Shown one piece after another: positions 45,025 to 54,457 of a stretch of DNA of 64,000 nucleotides. Positions within the stretch are counted from its first letter, which is position 1. Each line of letters starts with the position of its first letter. The DNA lies in contig CAITTG010000023.1 of the NCBI GenBank assembly GCA_903895255.1, forward strand, positions 28,652 through 92,651, written 5' to 3'. The notes under the pieces are model-generated. The model worked only from the letters and a program-made list of their open reading frames with translations. It was not told the origin of the DNA and ran no database searches. The translations under genes were made by a program, and so were the position numbers. Source of the stretch: an uncultured Verrucomicrobia subdivision 3 bacterium (GTDB lineage Bacteria; Verrucomicrobiota; Verrucomicrobiia; Limisphaerales; UBA11358).

Positions 45025-46026
45025 GTGAAAACGATTCGCGGCGGAAAATATTTTGTGACCGGCGGCTCGGGGTTCATCGGCGGCGCGCTGGTGCGCCGGC
45101 TGGTGGCCGAGGGGGCCACGGTGCGGGTGCTGGATAATTACCTGCGCGGCACGCCGCGGCAGCTCGAATCGGTGGCGGACCGCGTCGAAATGGTGCGGGG
45201 CGACGTGCGCGACCTGGCCACGGTGGTGGCGGCCTCCAAAGGGTGCGACAGTTTTCTGCATCTGGCCTATTTGAACGGCACGGAATATTTTTACACCAAG
45301 CCCGAGCTGGTCCTGGAAATCGCCGTGAAGGGCACGATGAATGCCATCGACGCGGCCATCCAGAACGGCATCAAGGATTTCGTGTTTGCCTCCAGCTCGG
45401 AGGTGTATCAAACGCCGCCGCAGATTCCCACGCCGGAGACGGTGCCGCTGATCGTGCCGGATGTGCTGAACCCGCGCTTTTCCTACGGTGGCGGCAAAAT
45501 CATCGGCGAGCTGATGTGCATTAATTACGGGCGCAGGCATTTCGACCGCATGACCATTTTCCGGCCGCACAATGTGTACGGTCCGGACATGGGCGGCGAG
45601 CATGTGCTGCCGCAGTTCATCCTCCGGGCAAAAGCCGCCGTGGCCGCCACGCCAGCGGGACCGGTGCCCTTCACCATCCAGGGCGAGGGCAATGAAACCC
45701 GTTCGTTTATTTACATTGATGATTTTACCGACGGGCTGATGCTGGTCATCGCGCAGGGCGGGCACCAGGAGATTTACCACATCGGCACGCAGGACGAGAT
45801 TTCCATGCGCGACCTGGCGGCGCAGGTGGTGCAATTTTACGGCCGCCAGCCGGAGTTCAAGCACCTGCCGTTGCAGGCGGGTGGCACACCGCGCCGCTGC
45901 CCCGATGTCACCAAACTGAAGGCGCTCGGTTTCGCGCCGCGCGTGCCGTTGGCGGAAGGCATGAAGCGTACCTTCGAATGGTACACGAGCCACTCGGACC
46001 TGTACACGGCTCCGCGCACGCTTTGA
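45025..46026 (+). CDS. NAD-dependent epimerase/dehydratase (extended SDR)
   Basis: The 333-residue protein has the NAD loop TGGSGFIGGALVRRL, the Ser in FASSSEVYQTP and YxxxK in SYGGGKIIGE, as in UDP-sugar 4-epimerases and decarboxylases. The start is a GTG at 45025, 9 bp after the previous gene. Following an uronate-forming dehydrogenase, it may epimerise or decarboxylate a UDP-uronate. The exact reaction is not decidable from sequence. Confidence 0.9.
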   Translation: MKTIRGGKYFVTGGSGFIGGALVRRLVAEGATVRVLDNYLRGTPRQLESVADRVEMVRGDVRDLATVVAASKGCDSFLHLAYLNGTEYFYTKPELVLEIAVKGTMNAIDAAIQNGIKDFVFASSSEVYQTPPQIPTPETVPLIVPDVLNPRFSYGGGKIIGELMCINYGRRHFDRMTIFRPHNVYGPDMGGEHVLPQFILRAKAAVAATPAGPVPFTIQGEGNETRSFIYIDDFTDGLMLVIAQGGHQEIYHIGTQDEISMRDLAAQVVQFYGRQPEFKHLPLQAGGTPRRCPDVTKLKALGFAPRVPLAEGMKRTFEWYTSHSDLYTAPRTL

Positions 46027-46029
46027 GTT

Positions 46030-47274
46030 ATGTTTCGCACCCAATGCCTCTGTTGCGGGTCGGGGAAGCTTCACGAAGTCATCAATCTGGGGATGCATCC
46101 GATGGCGGATTCGTTCATTCCCCCGGAACGGCTGGCCGAGCCGGATGCGGTGTATGCGCTGGCTGTTGATTTCTGCGCCGAATGCGGAGCGATTCAAAAC
46201 CGCACCGTGACCTCGCCCGAGGAACGTTACGCCGACACCGAATATTCCTACACGTCGTCCAATTCCAAAACCGCCCGCGACCACTGGCAGGCCTACGCCA
46301 AACGCGTGGCGGTCCAGGTGGGGCTGGTGGCCGGTGACGCGGTGGTGGAAATCGGCTCGAACGACGGCTATTTGAGCGCCTGTTTTGCCGAGGGCGGCGC
46401 GACGGTGCTGGGCGTGGACGCCTCGCCGGTGATGGGCAAGCTGGCCCGGGAACGCGGGGTCAACACGATCACCGGCTTTTTCAACGAGGCCACGCTGCCG
46501 CAAATCCGGGCGCAATTGGCCAAGGCGCCGAAGTTGATCGTCGCCAACAATGTCTTCAACCACGCGGATGAGCCGCTGGGGTTCATGAAAACCATTCAGG
46601 CCCTGCTCGCGCCGGACGGCACGTTTGTGTTTGAGCTGCCGTACTGGGCGGTGTCGCTGCGCGAACTCAAGTTCGACATGATTTACCACGAGCATGTGAA
46701 CTGGTTTACGGCCACTTACGCGCACCATCTCGCGACCCGGGCCGGGCTCAAGGTGGTGCATATCGAGGAGGTGGATTATCACGGCGGTTCGCTGCGGGTG
46801 TTCGTGCAGCAACAGGGGGGCACGGCCACCAGCCTGGCCGGCCAGGATTCGTGGCGGGCGTATCTGGAGCAGGAGCAAAAACTCGGTTTGTTTCTCCCGG
46901 CCACCTATCAGGACTACGCGCAGCGCGTGCGGCAGCGGCGCGATCGTTTTCTCGCCCACCTGTATCAGCTCCGCAGCCAGGGCGCGGCCATTGTGTGCGT
47001 CGGCGCGGCGGCGAAGGGCAACACCTTCCTCAATTACTATAATTTGGATGCCTCGGTCATTGATTGCGTGACGGATGCCTCGCCCGCGAAGATTGGCAAG
47101 GCCACCCCGCGCACCCGCATTCCGATCGTGCCCGACGCCGCGCTGGCCAAGTACGAGCAGGTTTACGCCATCATCACCTCCTGGAATTTGTCCGGTCCAT
47201 TGCAAGCGATCCTGCTGAAGATCAACCCGCGCATCCAGTTTCTCAACCCTTACTCCACCGACTATGATTCTTAA
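46030..47274 (+). CDS. C-methyltransferase with zinc-binding domain (deoxysugar type)
   Basis: The 414-residue protein begins with a Cys-rich zinc site (QCLCCGSGK ... CAECGAIQ), followed by a conserved MADSFIPPERL and a Rossmann methyltransferase domain (VVEIGSNDGYLSACF). This matches TylC3/NovU-like sugar C-methyltransferases, which act on a 3-keto nucleotide sugar. It starts 3 bp after the epimerase and overlaps the cupin gene by 11 bp. A branched-chain sugar product is implied. Confidence 0.9.
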   Translation: MFRTQCLCCGSGKLHEVINLGMHPMADSFIPPERLAEPDAVYALAVDFCAECGAIQNRTVTSPEERYADTEYSYTSSNSKTARDHWQAYAKRVAVQVGLVAGDAVVEIGSNDGYLSACFAEGGATVLGVDASPVMGKLARERGVNTITGFFNEATLPQIRAQLAKAPKLIVANNVFNHADEPLGFMKTIQALLAPDGTFVFELPYWAVSLRELKFDMIYHEHVNWFTATYAHHLATRAGLKVVHIEEVDYHGGSLRVFVQQQGGTATSLAGQDSWRAYLEQEQKLGLFLPATYQDYAQRVRQRRDRFLAHLYQLRSQGAAIVCVGAAAKGNTFLNYYNLDASVIDCVTDASPAKIGKATPRTRIPIVPDAALAKYEQVYAIITSWNLSGPLQAILLKINPRIQFLNPYSTDYDS

Positions 47275-47656
47275 AAAGATCACGCCCGCGACCAGCGATG
47301 CCCGGGGCAGCATCTCCGATATTTTCTACAACACCAGCATCCAGCACGCGGCGATCATTGAGTCGCACCAGGCCGGGGTGGTGCGCGGCAATCATTACCA
47401 CAAGCAAACGACGCAGTCGGTGTTTGTGATCAAGGGCCGGTTCCGCTACTGGTGGCAGCCGGTGGACCAGAGCCAGCCGCCGCAATCCGTGCTGGTGGAG
47501 GCCAATGACCTGGTGACCTCGCCCCCGAACGAGATTCACACCATGGAGATGCTGGAGCCCAACACGTTCATTGTGTTCAGCAGTGGTCCGCGCGGCGGAC
47601 AGGATTACGAGAGCGACACCTTTCGCGTGCCGTCCATTGTGCCGGCCAATCGTTGA
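47264..47656 (+). CDS. Cupin (sugar isomerase/epimerase-like)
   Basis: The 130-residue single-domain cupin has metal-type histidines in VVRGNHYHKQTTQSVFVIKG and PPNEIHTMEML. Its similarity is to WxcM/FdtA-type or other nucleotide-sugar cupins that isomerise keto sugars or bind them. It overlaps the C-methyltransferase by 11 bp and ends the nucleotide-sugar cassette, so it most likely acts on the same intermediate. Confidence 0.85.
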   Translation: MILKKITPATSDARGSISDIFYNTSIQHAAIIESHQAGVVRGNHYHKQTTQSVFVIKGRFRYWWQPVDQSQPPQSVLVEANDLVTSPPNEIHTMEMLEPNTFIVFSSGPRGGQDYESDTFRVPSIVPANR

Positions 47657-47773
47657 TGCCCGCGCTGGCAAATTAATTTTGCGCCGTCATGGTGGTCCGG
47701 TCCTTTTCAAAAATCGTCCGATATTGCGCAAGAAATGAGTGGCGCGCTTTTGAAACGGGCGTATGGTGACAAC

Positions 47774-48118
47774 GTGAAGTTAGCAACCGTCCTCTTCTGC
47801 AGTGTCCTGCTCGTGCTGGGACAGGCTTGGTCGACACCCGTGGCTGCGGCTGCGACGTGCGTCCGGATTTGTCACATGCCGTGCTGTCACGGTGGCCTGA
47901 TGACGTGTTGCGCGGCGAAGACCGCTGGCACCGCCAAACCCGTGGCCCCGGTTCCGCTGCGCGGCAGTGTGGCCATGCCGCTCTTGCTGCTGCTGGCTTT
48001 GGTTGCGGCTGGGGACCTGCCCCGGCTGGCCGCCCGGCAGGCGGCTGCTTTCCGGCTCGTTCCGGTTTATGCCCGCAAGTCACCGCTCTATGCGCGGGAT
48101 TGTTCCCGGCTGATTTGA
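47774..48118 (+). CDS. Small exported Cys/His-rich protein next to copper efflux genes
   Basis: This 114-residue protein begins at GTG 47774 with a signal peptide-like stretch (LATVLFCSVLLVLGQAWS) and has a cluster of Cys/His just after it (CVRICHMPCCHGGLMTCCAAK). One further hydrophobic helix follows (MPLLLLLALVAAG). Metal binding in the periplasm is the likely role, as it lies 161 bp upstream of cusB on the same strand. ATG 47735 gives a 127-residue form without a proper signal sequence. The family is not recognised. Confidence 0.6.
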   Translation: MKLATVLFCSVLLVLGQAWSTPVAAAATCVRICHMPCCHGGLMTCCAAKTAGTAKPVAPVPLRGSVAMPLLLLLALVAAGDLPRLAARQAAAFRLVPVYARKSPLYARDCSRLI

Positions 48119-48279
48119 TTGTCCCACTGCCCCACCCGGGGTGGGCCTGGCCATTTGCGCCGGGCAGCCCTGGTGGGGCCTTCTCTTTTCGGTTCCGGTA
48201 CCGTGGGTAATCCCGTGTGCCGTAACCATCCCACCCCGCTTGTTTTGCGGGAATTTTCCAACCACCCATCCGGATTTTT

Positions 48280-49884
48280 ATGAAGCACTATTACTTTTTA
48301 CTGCGGTTTAGTTTAACGACCCTCGCCCTGCTGGCCCTTTTAACCAGCGCCCGGCCGCTCCACGCCGCGGACCAGAAGACGCTCTACACCTGCGGCATGC
48401 ATCCGCAGATCATTCAGGATCATCCGGGTGACTGCCCCATCTGCGGGATGCGCCTGACGCCAATCCGATCCAATGAGCCAGGCCCACACGAAAATGCAAC
48501 CAACGCCATTGCGGAGGTGAATCCGGCTGCCATCATGATTGACCCGGTTACGATCCAAACCATGGGGGTGCGCACGGCGCTGGTGACCGGCGGTCCGCTG
48601 CGCCGGACGATGCGCACCGTCGGCAATGTGGCCTATGATGAAACTTCCCTCTCGCAGGTGAGCACGAAGTTCCAGGGATGGGTGGAGAAGTTGCACGTGG
48701 ACGCCACCGGTGCGCTGGTGAATCCGGGTGATCCGTTGTTCGACATCGATTCGCCGGAAATATACACCGCCGAGACGGAATACCTGGCGGCCTTGCCGGT
48801 CACCAATGAAACCCGGTCAGCCGCGTCGCTGCGCGGGGAGCGGCAGGGGGCGCGGGCAAAGCTGAAGTTTTACGATCTGACCGACGGCCAGATTGACGCC
48901 CTGGAAACCAGCCGCCAGCCCGCGCGGCTCATCACGTTGCATGCGCGTAACAGTGGGTTTGTGACGGAGAAAGACGTGGTGCCGGGGCAAATGGTGGCGG
49001 CGGGCATGAAACTCTATGAACTCGCGGACCTGGCCATTGTCTGGGTGTACGCGGAAATTTACGAGCAGGACCTGCCCTGCGTGCAGCTTGGCCAGGAGGC
49101 CACGATGACGCTGTCCTACCTGCCGGACCGTGCGTTTCGCGGGCGGGTGACGTACGTCTATCCGACGGTCGATGAAAAAACCCGGACCGCGCGCGTGCGC
49201 ATGGAATTCCACAACCCCGGTTACTTCCTGAAACCGGGCATGTTTGCGACCGTCACGCTGGTGGCGGAGGTGTCGCCGAACGCGGTGCAGGTGCCGGATT
49301 CCGCCGTGCTGCGGAGCGGGCAGCAGAACACCGTGTTTGTGGCGTTGCCGGGCGGGCGCTTCGCCCCGCGCACGGTGGTGCTGGGCATGCCGGCGCAGGA
49401 TGATCTGGATGAGGTGTTGTCCGGTTTGGCCGTCGGGGAGCGGGTGGTGACGTCCGGCCAGTTCCTGCTGGATTCGGAGAGCCAGTTGCGCGAGGCGATC
49501 CAAAAAATGGCGCCCGCCGGGAGCGCGGCCCAGTCCGAGTCAGTTGCCAACCCGCTTTCCACAACCGTAGCCAACACCGCGGAGCGCCCGGTGCCGGTGG
49601 CGGGCGCGCCCGATAAAATCGTCTGGGTATGCCCCATGCCGGAACATGTTTCGATTGAGTACGATCATGCCGGTAAATGCCCGATTTGCGGGATGACGCT
49701 GGTGCCGGTGGGCCAGGCCGAATTAAAGAAAACCCAGCCGGGTGGCCAGGTGCTTTATTACACCTGCCCCATGCCGGAACATCATGTGCACGCGGACAAA
49801 CCGGGCAAATGTCCCCAGTGCGGCATGACCCTGATTCCGGTCATGAGCCTGCCGGGCGCGACCAATGGACCGGCGAACCCCTGA
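48280..49884 (+). CDS. cusB: Copper/silver efflux RND periplasmic adaptor (CusB-like)
   Basis: The 534-residue exported membrane-fusion protein has a signal peptide ending near PLHAA. It carries a heavy-metal-binding domain at about 36-62 (YTCGMHP...CPICGMRLTPI), the adaptor core (about 80-400), and two more heavy-metal-binding domains at about 446-476 and 492-520 (each with a CPMPEH...CGMTL pattern). Each pairs Cys/Met/His ligands. It connects inner-membrane CusA to an outer-membrane factor and feeds it metal. The next gene starts 6 bp after its stop. Confidence 0.92.
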   Translation: MKHYYFLLRFSLTTLALLALLTSARPLHAADQKTLYTCGMHPQIIQDHPGDCPICGMRLTPIRSNEPGPHENATNAIAEVNPAAIMIDPVTIQTMGVRTALVTGGPLRRTMRTVGNVAYDETSLSQVSTKFQGWVEKLHVDATGALVNPGDPLFDIDSPEIYTAETEYLAALPVTNETRSAASLRGERQGARAKLKFYDLTDGQIDALETSRQPARLITLHARNSGFVTEKDVVPGQMVAAGMKLYELADLAIVWVYAEIYEQDLPCVQLGQEATMTLSYLPDRAFRGRVTYVYPTVDEKTRTARVRMEFHNPGYFLKPGMFATVTLVAEVSPNAVQVPDSAVLRSGQQNTVFVALPGGRFAPRTVVLGMPAQDDLDEVLSGLAVGERVVTSGQFLLDSESQLREAIQKMAPAGSAAQSESVANPLSTTVANTAERPVPVAGAPDKIVWVCPMPEHVSIEYDHAGKCPICGMTLVPVGQAELKKTQPGGQVLYYTCPMPEHHVHADKPGKCPQCGMTLIPVMSLPGATNGPANP

Positions 49885-49890
49885 GGCCCT

Positions 49891-52800
49891 ATGTTGAAAC
49901 GCCTCATCGATTTTTCGCTCCACCACCGGTTGCTGGTGCTGCTCGTGACGGCGGCCCTGGCGGCCGGGGGCGTGTATGCCGTGCGCAACACCCCGCTGGA
50001 CGCCATCCCGGATCTCTCTGACACCCAAGTGATCATTTACACCGGCTGGGAGGGCCAGGCCCCCAGTCTGGTGGAGGACCAGGTCACCTATCCCATCACG
50101 ACGAAGATGCTGTCCGTGCCCCGGCAGAAAGCGGTGCGCGGGTATTCGTTTTATGGGTTCTCGTTTGTCTACGTCATTTTTGAGGATGGCACGGATCCCT
50201 ACTGGGCGCGGAGCCGGGTGCTGGAATATCTGAGCAGCATCTCCGGCCAGTTGCCGCGCGGGGTGACGCCGTCGCTGGGGCCGGATGCCACGGGCGTCGG
50301 TTGGGCCTTCATGTACGCGCTGAACGCGACCAATCATGAACTGGCCGAACTGCGCTCGTATCAGGATTGGTATCTCAAGTATCAGCTCACGGCGGTGGAC
50401 GGGGTTTCCGAGGTGGCCTCGGTGGGGGGCTTCGTGAAGCAATACCAAGTGACGGTGGACCCCACGAAACTGCGGGCCTACAACCTGGCCTTGCGCGATG
50501 TGAGCACAGCCATCGAGCGCAGCAATGGCGAGACCGGCGGCCGTTCGCTGGAATTATCCGAGCGCGAGTTCATCCTGCGCGTGAAGGGTTACGTGGCCAA
50601 CCTGGACGACCTGCGCAAGGCGGCCGTGGGCGTGGGCGCCAACGGGGTGCCAATTTTGCTGCGGGATGTCGCCACGGTGCAGTTTGGACCGGACATGCGC
50701 CGGGGCATCGCGGAATTCAACGGTGACGGGGAGACCGTGGGCGGCATTGTGGTGGTGCGTTACGGCGCGAATGCGCGCGCGGTGATCACGGCGGTGAAAC
50801 AAAAACTGGCGGCGGCGATGAAAACCCTGCCGCCGGATGTCACCGCCACCGTGGTGTATGACCGCAGCGCGTTGATTGACCGCGCGGTGGCCACGCTGGA
50901 ATCCAAGCTTTTGGAGGAAAGCCTCGTGGTGGCGCTGGTGTGCGCGCTGTTTTTGCTGCACCTGCGCAGTGCGCTGGTGGCGGTGGTGGTGCTGCCGATT
51001 GCGGTGCTCATGGCATTTCTGGTGATGCACGGCCAGGGGCTGAGTTCCAACATCATGTCGCTGGGCGGCATCGCAATTGCCATCGGGGCGATGGTGGATG
51101 CGGTGATCATCATGATTGAAAACGCGCATAAACATCTGGAGCGCGACCAGGGCCGGAAACCGCACTGGGACATCATCCGGGACGCGGCGGTGGAGGTCGG
51201 GCCCACCTTGTTTTATTCACTGCTGGTCATCACCGTGTCGTTCCTGCCGGTGTTTACCTTGCAGGAGCAGGAGGGCCGCCTGTTCAAGCCGCTGGCCTTT
51301 ACGAAAACGTATTCCATGGCGGCGGCGGCACTCCTCTCGCTGACGCTGGCTCCGGTGCTCATGGGCTGGTTTATCCGGGGCAACATCCCGCGCGAAGAAA
51401 AGAACCCGCTCAACCGGCTGTTAATCTGGCTCTATCATCCGGTAATTGATTTTACGATTAAATGGCGCTGGCCGGTGATTCTCAGCGCCGGTTTGATTGT
51501 GGTTTGGGTCTTCCTGCCCTGGAACCGCCTCGTCAGCCGGGTGCTGCCCGAAGGCGCGGCGCGCACCTGGGCGCTGAAGGCGGGCGTTTTATTCCCCGCG
51601 CAAAATATTGGCTCGGAATTCATGCCGCCACTGGACGAGGGCGATTTGCTCTACATGCCCACCACCTTCCCCGGCATCTCGGTGACGAAAGCCCGGCAGA
51701 TCCTCCAAATCACGGACTGCGAGATTAAACAATTTCCCGAGGTGAAAACCGTGTTTGGCAAGGTGGGCCGCGCGGAAACCGCCACCGACCCCGCGCCCAT
51801 GGACATGATTGAAACCACCATCCAGCTCAAGCCCGTGGCGGAGTGGCCGGCGCTGGATATCAAGGATGCGGACGGTCGGGTGATTGCCCACCGCCGCCGC
51901 ACCACGGAAGAACTGGCGGACGCCTTGAATGACGCCGTGCAAATCCCCGGCCTGAACAACGCCTGGACCATGCCGATCAAGACGCGCATCGACATGCTGA
52001 GCACCGGCATCAAAACGCCGGTGGGCATCAAAGTGGGCGGACCGGATTTGCACGAACTGGAGCGCATCGGCACGGAGATCGAGGCCGTGATGCGCACGGT
52101 GCCGGGCACGGCCAGCGCCTACGCCGAGCGCGTGAACAGCGGGCGCTACATTGAATTCGAAATCGACCGCGATGCCATCGCGCGTTACGGTCTGACCGTG
52201 GCGGACGTGCAGGACGTGCTTTCCGTGGCATTGGGCGGCATGCCGCTGGCCACCACCGTGGAAGGCTTGCAGCGCTACACCATTAATTTGCGTTACGACC
52301 GGGATTTTCGCTCCAACCTGCGCGCGCTGAAGGAAGACATCCTGGTGCCGACCCCGGTGGGCGCGCAGGTGCCGCTCGGCCAGCTCGCCACCTTACGGGT
52401 GGTGGATGGCCCCATGGGCATCAAGAGCGAAGGTGCGATTCCCAATGCCTGGATCTACGTGGACATCCACGGCGTGGACGTGGGCACCTATGTGCAAAAC
52501 GCCCAACGACTGGTCAACGCCGCCATTGCCCGCGATGCCATCCATCTTCCGCCCGGCTACACCGTGGTCTGGAGCGGCCAGTACGAGTACATGATTCACG
52601 CGCAACAACGTCTGATGATCGTCATCCCGCTGACCCTGTTCCTCATCACCCTGATCATTTATCTCAACACGCAATCCGCCGTGAAAACCGCCATCGTCTT
52701 GCTGGCCGTGCCCTTCTCACTGGTGGGGGCTTTCTGGGCGATTTACCTCTGCCACTACAACCTGAGCGTGGCGGTGTGGGTGGGGATCATCGCGCTGGCG

Positions 52801-53142
52801 GGACTCGATGCCGAAACGGGCGTGGTCATGCTGCTCTATCTGGACCTGGCCTATGCCGATGCCAAACAACGCGGGGCCATGCTGACCCTGGGAAATTTGC
52901 GCGATGCCATCTACCACGGCGCGGTGAAGCGGGTGCGCCCGAAAGCGATGACCGCCTGCGTGATTATCGCCGGCCTCGCTCCCATCCTCTGGAGCCACGG
53001 CACCGGCACCGACGTGATGAAACGCATCGCCACCCCGATGATCGGCGGCGTGGTGACCTCCACCATCATGGAGCTCGCAGTGTATCCGGCGATTTTTTAT
53101 CTCTGGCGCTCGCGGGGGCTGAAAGCGGATGGCAAGGTTTAA
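49891..53142 (+). CDS. cusA: Copper/silver efflux RND permease (CusA-like)
   Basis: The 1083-residue HME-RND pump is full length. The TM4 proton-relay block IAIAIGAMVDAVIIMIENAHK (Gly399, Asp403, Glu410) matches the Cu(I)/Ag(I) HME4 pattern (GAMVDA...IENAHK) rather than the Zn/Co/Cd ones. It pumps monovalent copper or silver from periplasm and cytoplasm. No outer-membrane factor gene (cusC) is nearby. Confidence 0.93.
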   Translation: MLKRLIDFSLHHRLLVLLVTAALAAGGVYAVRNTPLDAIPDLSDTQVIIYTGWEGQAPSLVEDQVTYPITTKMLSVPRQKAVRGYSFYGFSFVYVIFEDGTDPYWARSRVLEYLSSISGQLPRGVTPSLGPDATGVGWAFMYALNATNHELAELRSYQDWYLKYQLTAVDGVSEVASVGGFVKQYQVTVDPTKLRAYNLALRDVSTAIERSNGETGGRSLELSEREFILRVKGYVANLDDLRKAAVGVGANGVPILLRDVATVQFGPDMRRGIAEFNGDGETVGGIVVVRYGANARAVITAVKQKLAAAMKTLPPDVTATVVYDRSALIDRAVATLESKLLEESLVVALVCALFLLHLRSALVAVVVLPIAVLMAFLVMHGQGLSSNIMSLGGIAIAIGAMVDAVIIMIENAHKHLERDQGRKPHWDIIRDAAVEVGPTLFYSLLVITVSFLPVFTLQEQEGRLFKPLAFTKTYSMAAAALLSLTLAPVLMGWFIRGNIPREEKNPLNRLLIWLYHPVIDFTIKWRWPVILSAGLIVVWVFLPWNRLVSRVLPEGAARTWALKAGVLFPAQNIGSEFMPPLDEGDLLYMPTTFPGISVTKARQILQITDCEIKQFPEVKTVFGKVGRAETATDPAPMDMIETTIQLKPVAEWPALDIKDADGRVIAHRRRTTEELADALNDAVQIPGLNNAWTMPIKTRIDMLSTGIKTPVGIKVGGPDLHELERIGTEIEAVMRTVPGTASAYAERVNSGRYIEFEIDRDAIARYGLTVADVQDVLSVALGGMPLATTVEGLQRYTINLRYDRDFRSNLRALKEDILVPTPVGAQVPLGQLATLRVVDGPMGIKSEGAIPNAWIYVDIHGVDVGTYVQNAQRLVNAAIARDAIHLPPGYTVVWSGQYEYMIHAQQRLMIVIPLTLFLITLIIYLNTQSAVKTAIVLLAVPFSLVGAFWAIYLCHYNLSVAVWVGIIALAGLDAETGVVMLLYLDLAYADAKQRGAMLTLGNLRDAIYHGAVKRVRPKAMTACVIIAGLAPILWSHGTGTDVMKRIATPMIGGVVTSTIMELAVYPAIFYLWRSRGLKADGKV

Positions 53143-53410
53143 CCAAGCCTGCCCCGGCGCCTTTCATTAGTGGTCAACCAGCCAGGCCTTGGCCGCCCCC
53201 GCCAAATGAGCTTGCCGCGCGCTTCCATGAACCCCTAGTATCTGCCCGCTCCCGCCGGATAATGGGTCTTGGGCTGGCGGGTGGGGCCCGGTGGAAACCA
53301 GAATTCCACCCCCGGCCTGCAAAAGGCGACCCGGTAAATGTGATGAGCTCAATCCAGCAAACTTTGTGGCAAACGGTCCCTTCGGCGGGCCCGGCCCCCG
53401 CTTTTTTCGC

Positions 53411-54457
53411 ATGAGTTCCACCCCGTCGTCTGGCAACCCGGGCAGCCGACTTTCCGCCCCGCTGCAGTTCTGGATCGTGCTGCTGGTCACCCTGGGTTTG
53501 GCCAGCGCCTCCAGTTGGGCGACGGCCAGGTGGATGGGCTTTCGCTTTACCAGCCAGGAGCCGTTTGATTACGGTTCGCCCAAGGCGCCGACGCGGGTCT
53601 TTGTGGCCAGCTCCTCCCTGGGCTATTTTGGCCTGGATTGGAGCGCGATTGCGGCCCGGCAGAATTGGTATATCCGCCGCTATGACATCCCGGGCGCTTC
53701 GCCCTGCGAATTTGAAAACACCCAGGCATTGGTGCCGGATGCCAAAGCCAGCATTCTGGTGGTCTCCATGTTTGACCTGGATGAAACCTATTTTTCCGAT
53801 TACCGCGCCGCCCTGGTGCCTTTGGGGCTGACGATTGAGGATCTCCGAACCTCCGGCGTGGACTGGGCGTTTGCCAAACGCACCCTCTCCCAATATCCCG
53901 AGCATTGGGTGAAAGCGGCCTTCCCCACGGCCGGTGCCTCCATGGGGGTGATGGTGGGCGTGCGCTCGAAACTCGCGCAATTGCGCAAGGGTCATGGCGG
54001 CGACGTGGATGCCGAAAAGCCGGTGCTCAATGGCGCGGAGACCCAGTTCCCCACCACCCGGGTTTCGGAATGGGACGAAGGCCGGTTGCTGCGCAATTCC
54101 GCCAACATCATTGCCGACGCGCAGGGCCGCCATTTTTTCACCGGGCCCAAGCATGAGGCGTTACGGCGGGTGCTGACCCGGGCGCAAGAACGGGGACCCG
54201 TTTTTGTGGTGGTCATGCCCGTCACCCCCGAATACCGGCGCCTGGTCGCCAATGGCCGGGTGCTTGCGGATTTCAATACTTCCGTCGCCGCCTTGGCCGG
54301 GGAATTTCCCCAGGCCCACTGGGTGCGGCTGGACCAGTTGCCGGCGTTGGACAGCAGCCAGTATTTTTGGGATCTGGTGCACCTGAATGTTTACGGCCGG
54401 GCGATTGCCACCGGGGAACTGGAAAACATCCTGGCTAAAACCCTGTCCGCCCCGTGA
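53411..54457 (+). CDS. AlgJ/DltD-like SGNH-type partner of an MBOAT acyltransferase
   Basis: The 348-residue protein has one N-terminal membrane helix (FWIVLLVTLGLASASSWA) and a periplasmic domain. VFVASSSLGYFGLDW is in place of the SGNH nucleophile block and WDLVHLNVYG supplies the Asp-x-x-His end, as in AlgJ, AlgX and DltD. It overlaps the MBOAT gene by 4 bp. Together they would O-acetylate a surface polymer. ATG at 53411 is preferred over an upstream frame start. Confidence 0.7.
   Translation: MSSTPSSGNPGSRLSAPLQFWIVLLVTLGLASASSWATARWMGFRFTSQEPFDYGSPKAPTRVFVASSSLGYFGLDWSAIAARQNWYIRRYDIPGASPCEFENTQALVPDAKASILVVSMFDLDETYFSDYRAALVPLGLTIEDLRTSGVDWAFAKRTLSQYPEHWVKAAFPTAGASMGVMVGVRSKLAQLRKGHGGDVDAEKPVLNGAETQFPTTRVSEWDEGRLLRNSANIIADAQGRHFFTGPKHEALRRVLTRAQERGPVFVVVMPVTPEYRRLVANGRVLADFNTSVAALAGEFPQAHWVRLDQLPALDSSQYFWDLVHLNVYGRAIATGELENILAKTLSAP

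Noticed and set aside
44791..47313. 840-codon open frame on the minus strand
   Set aside because: It is antisense to the epimerase, C-methyltransferase and cupin genes, which have clear family motifs; its composition (His/Arg/Gly-rich) is typical of a shadow frame in high-GC DNA.
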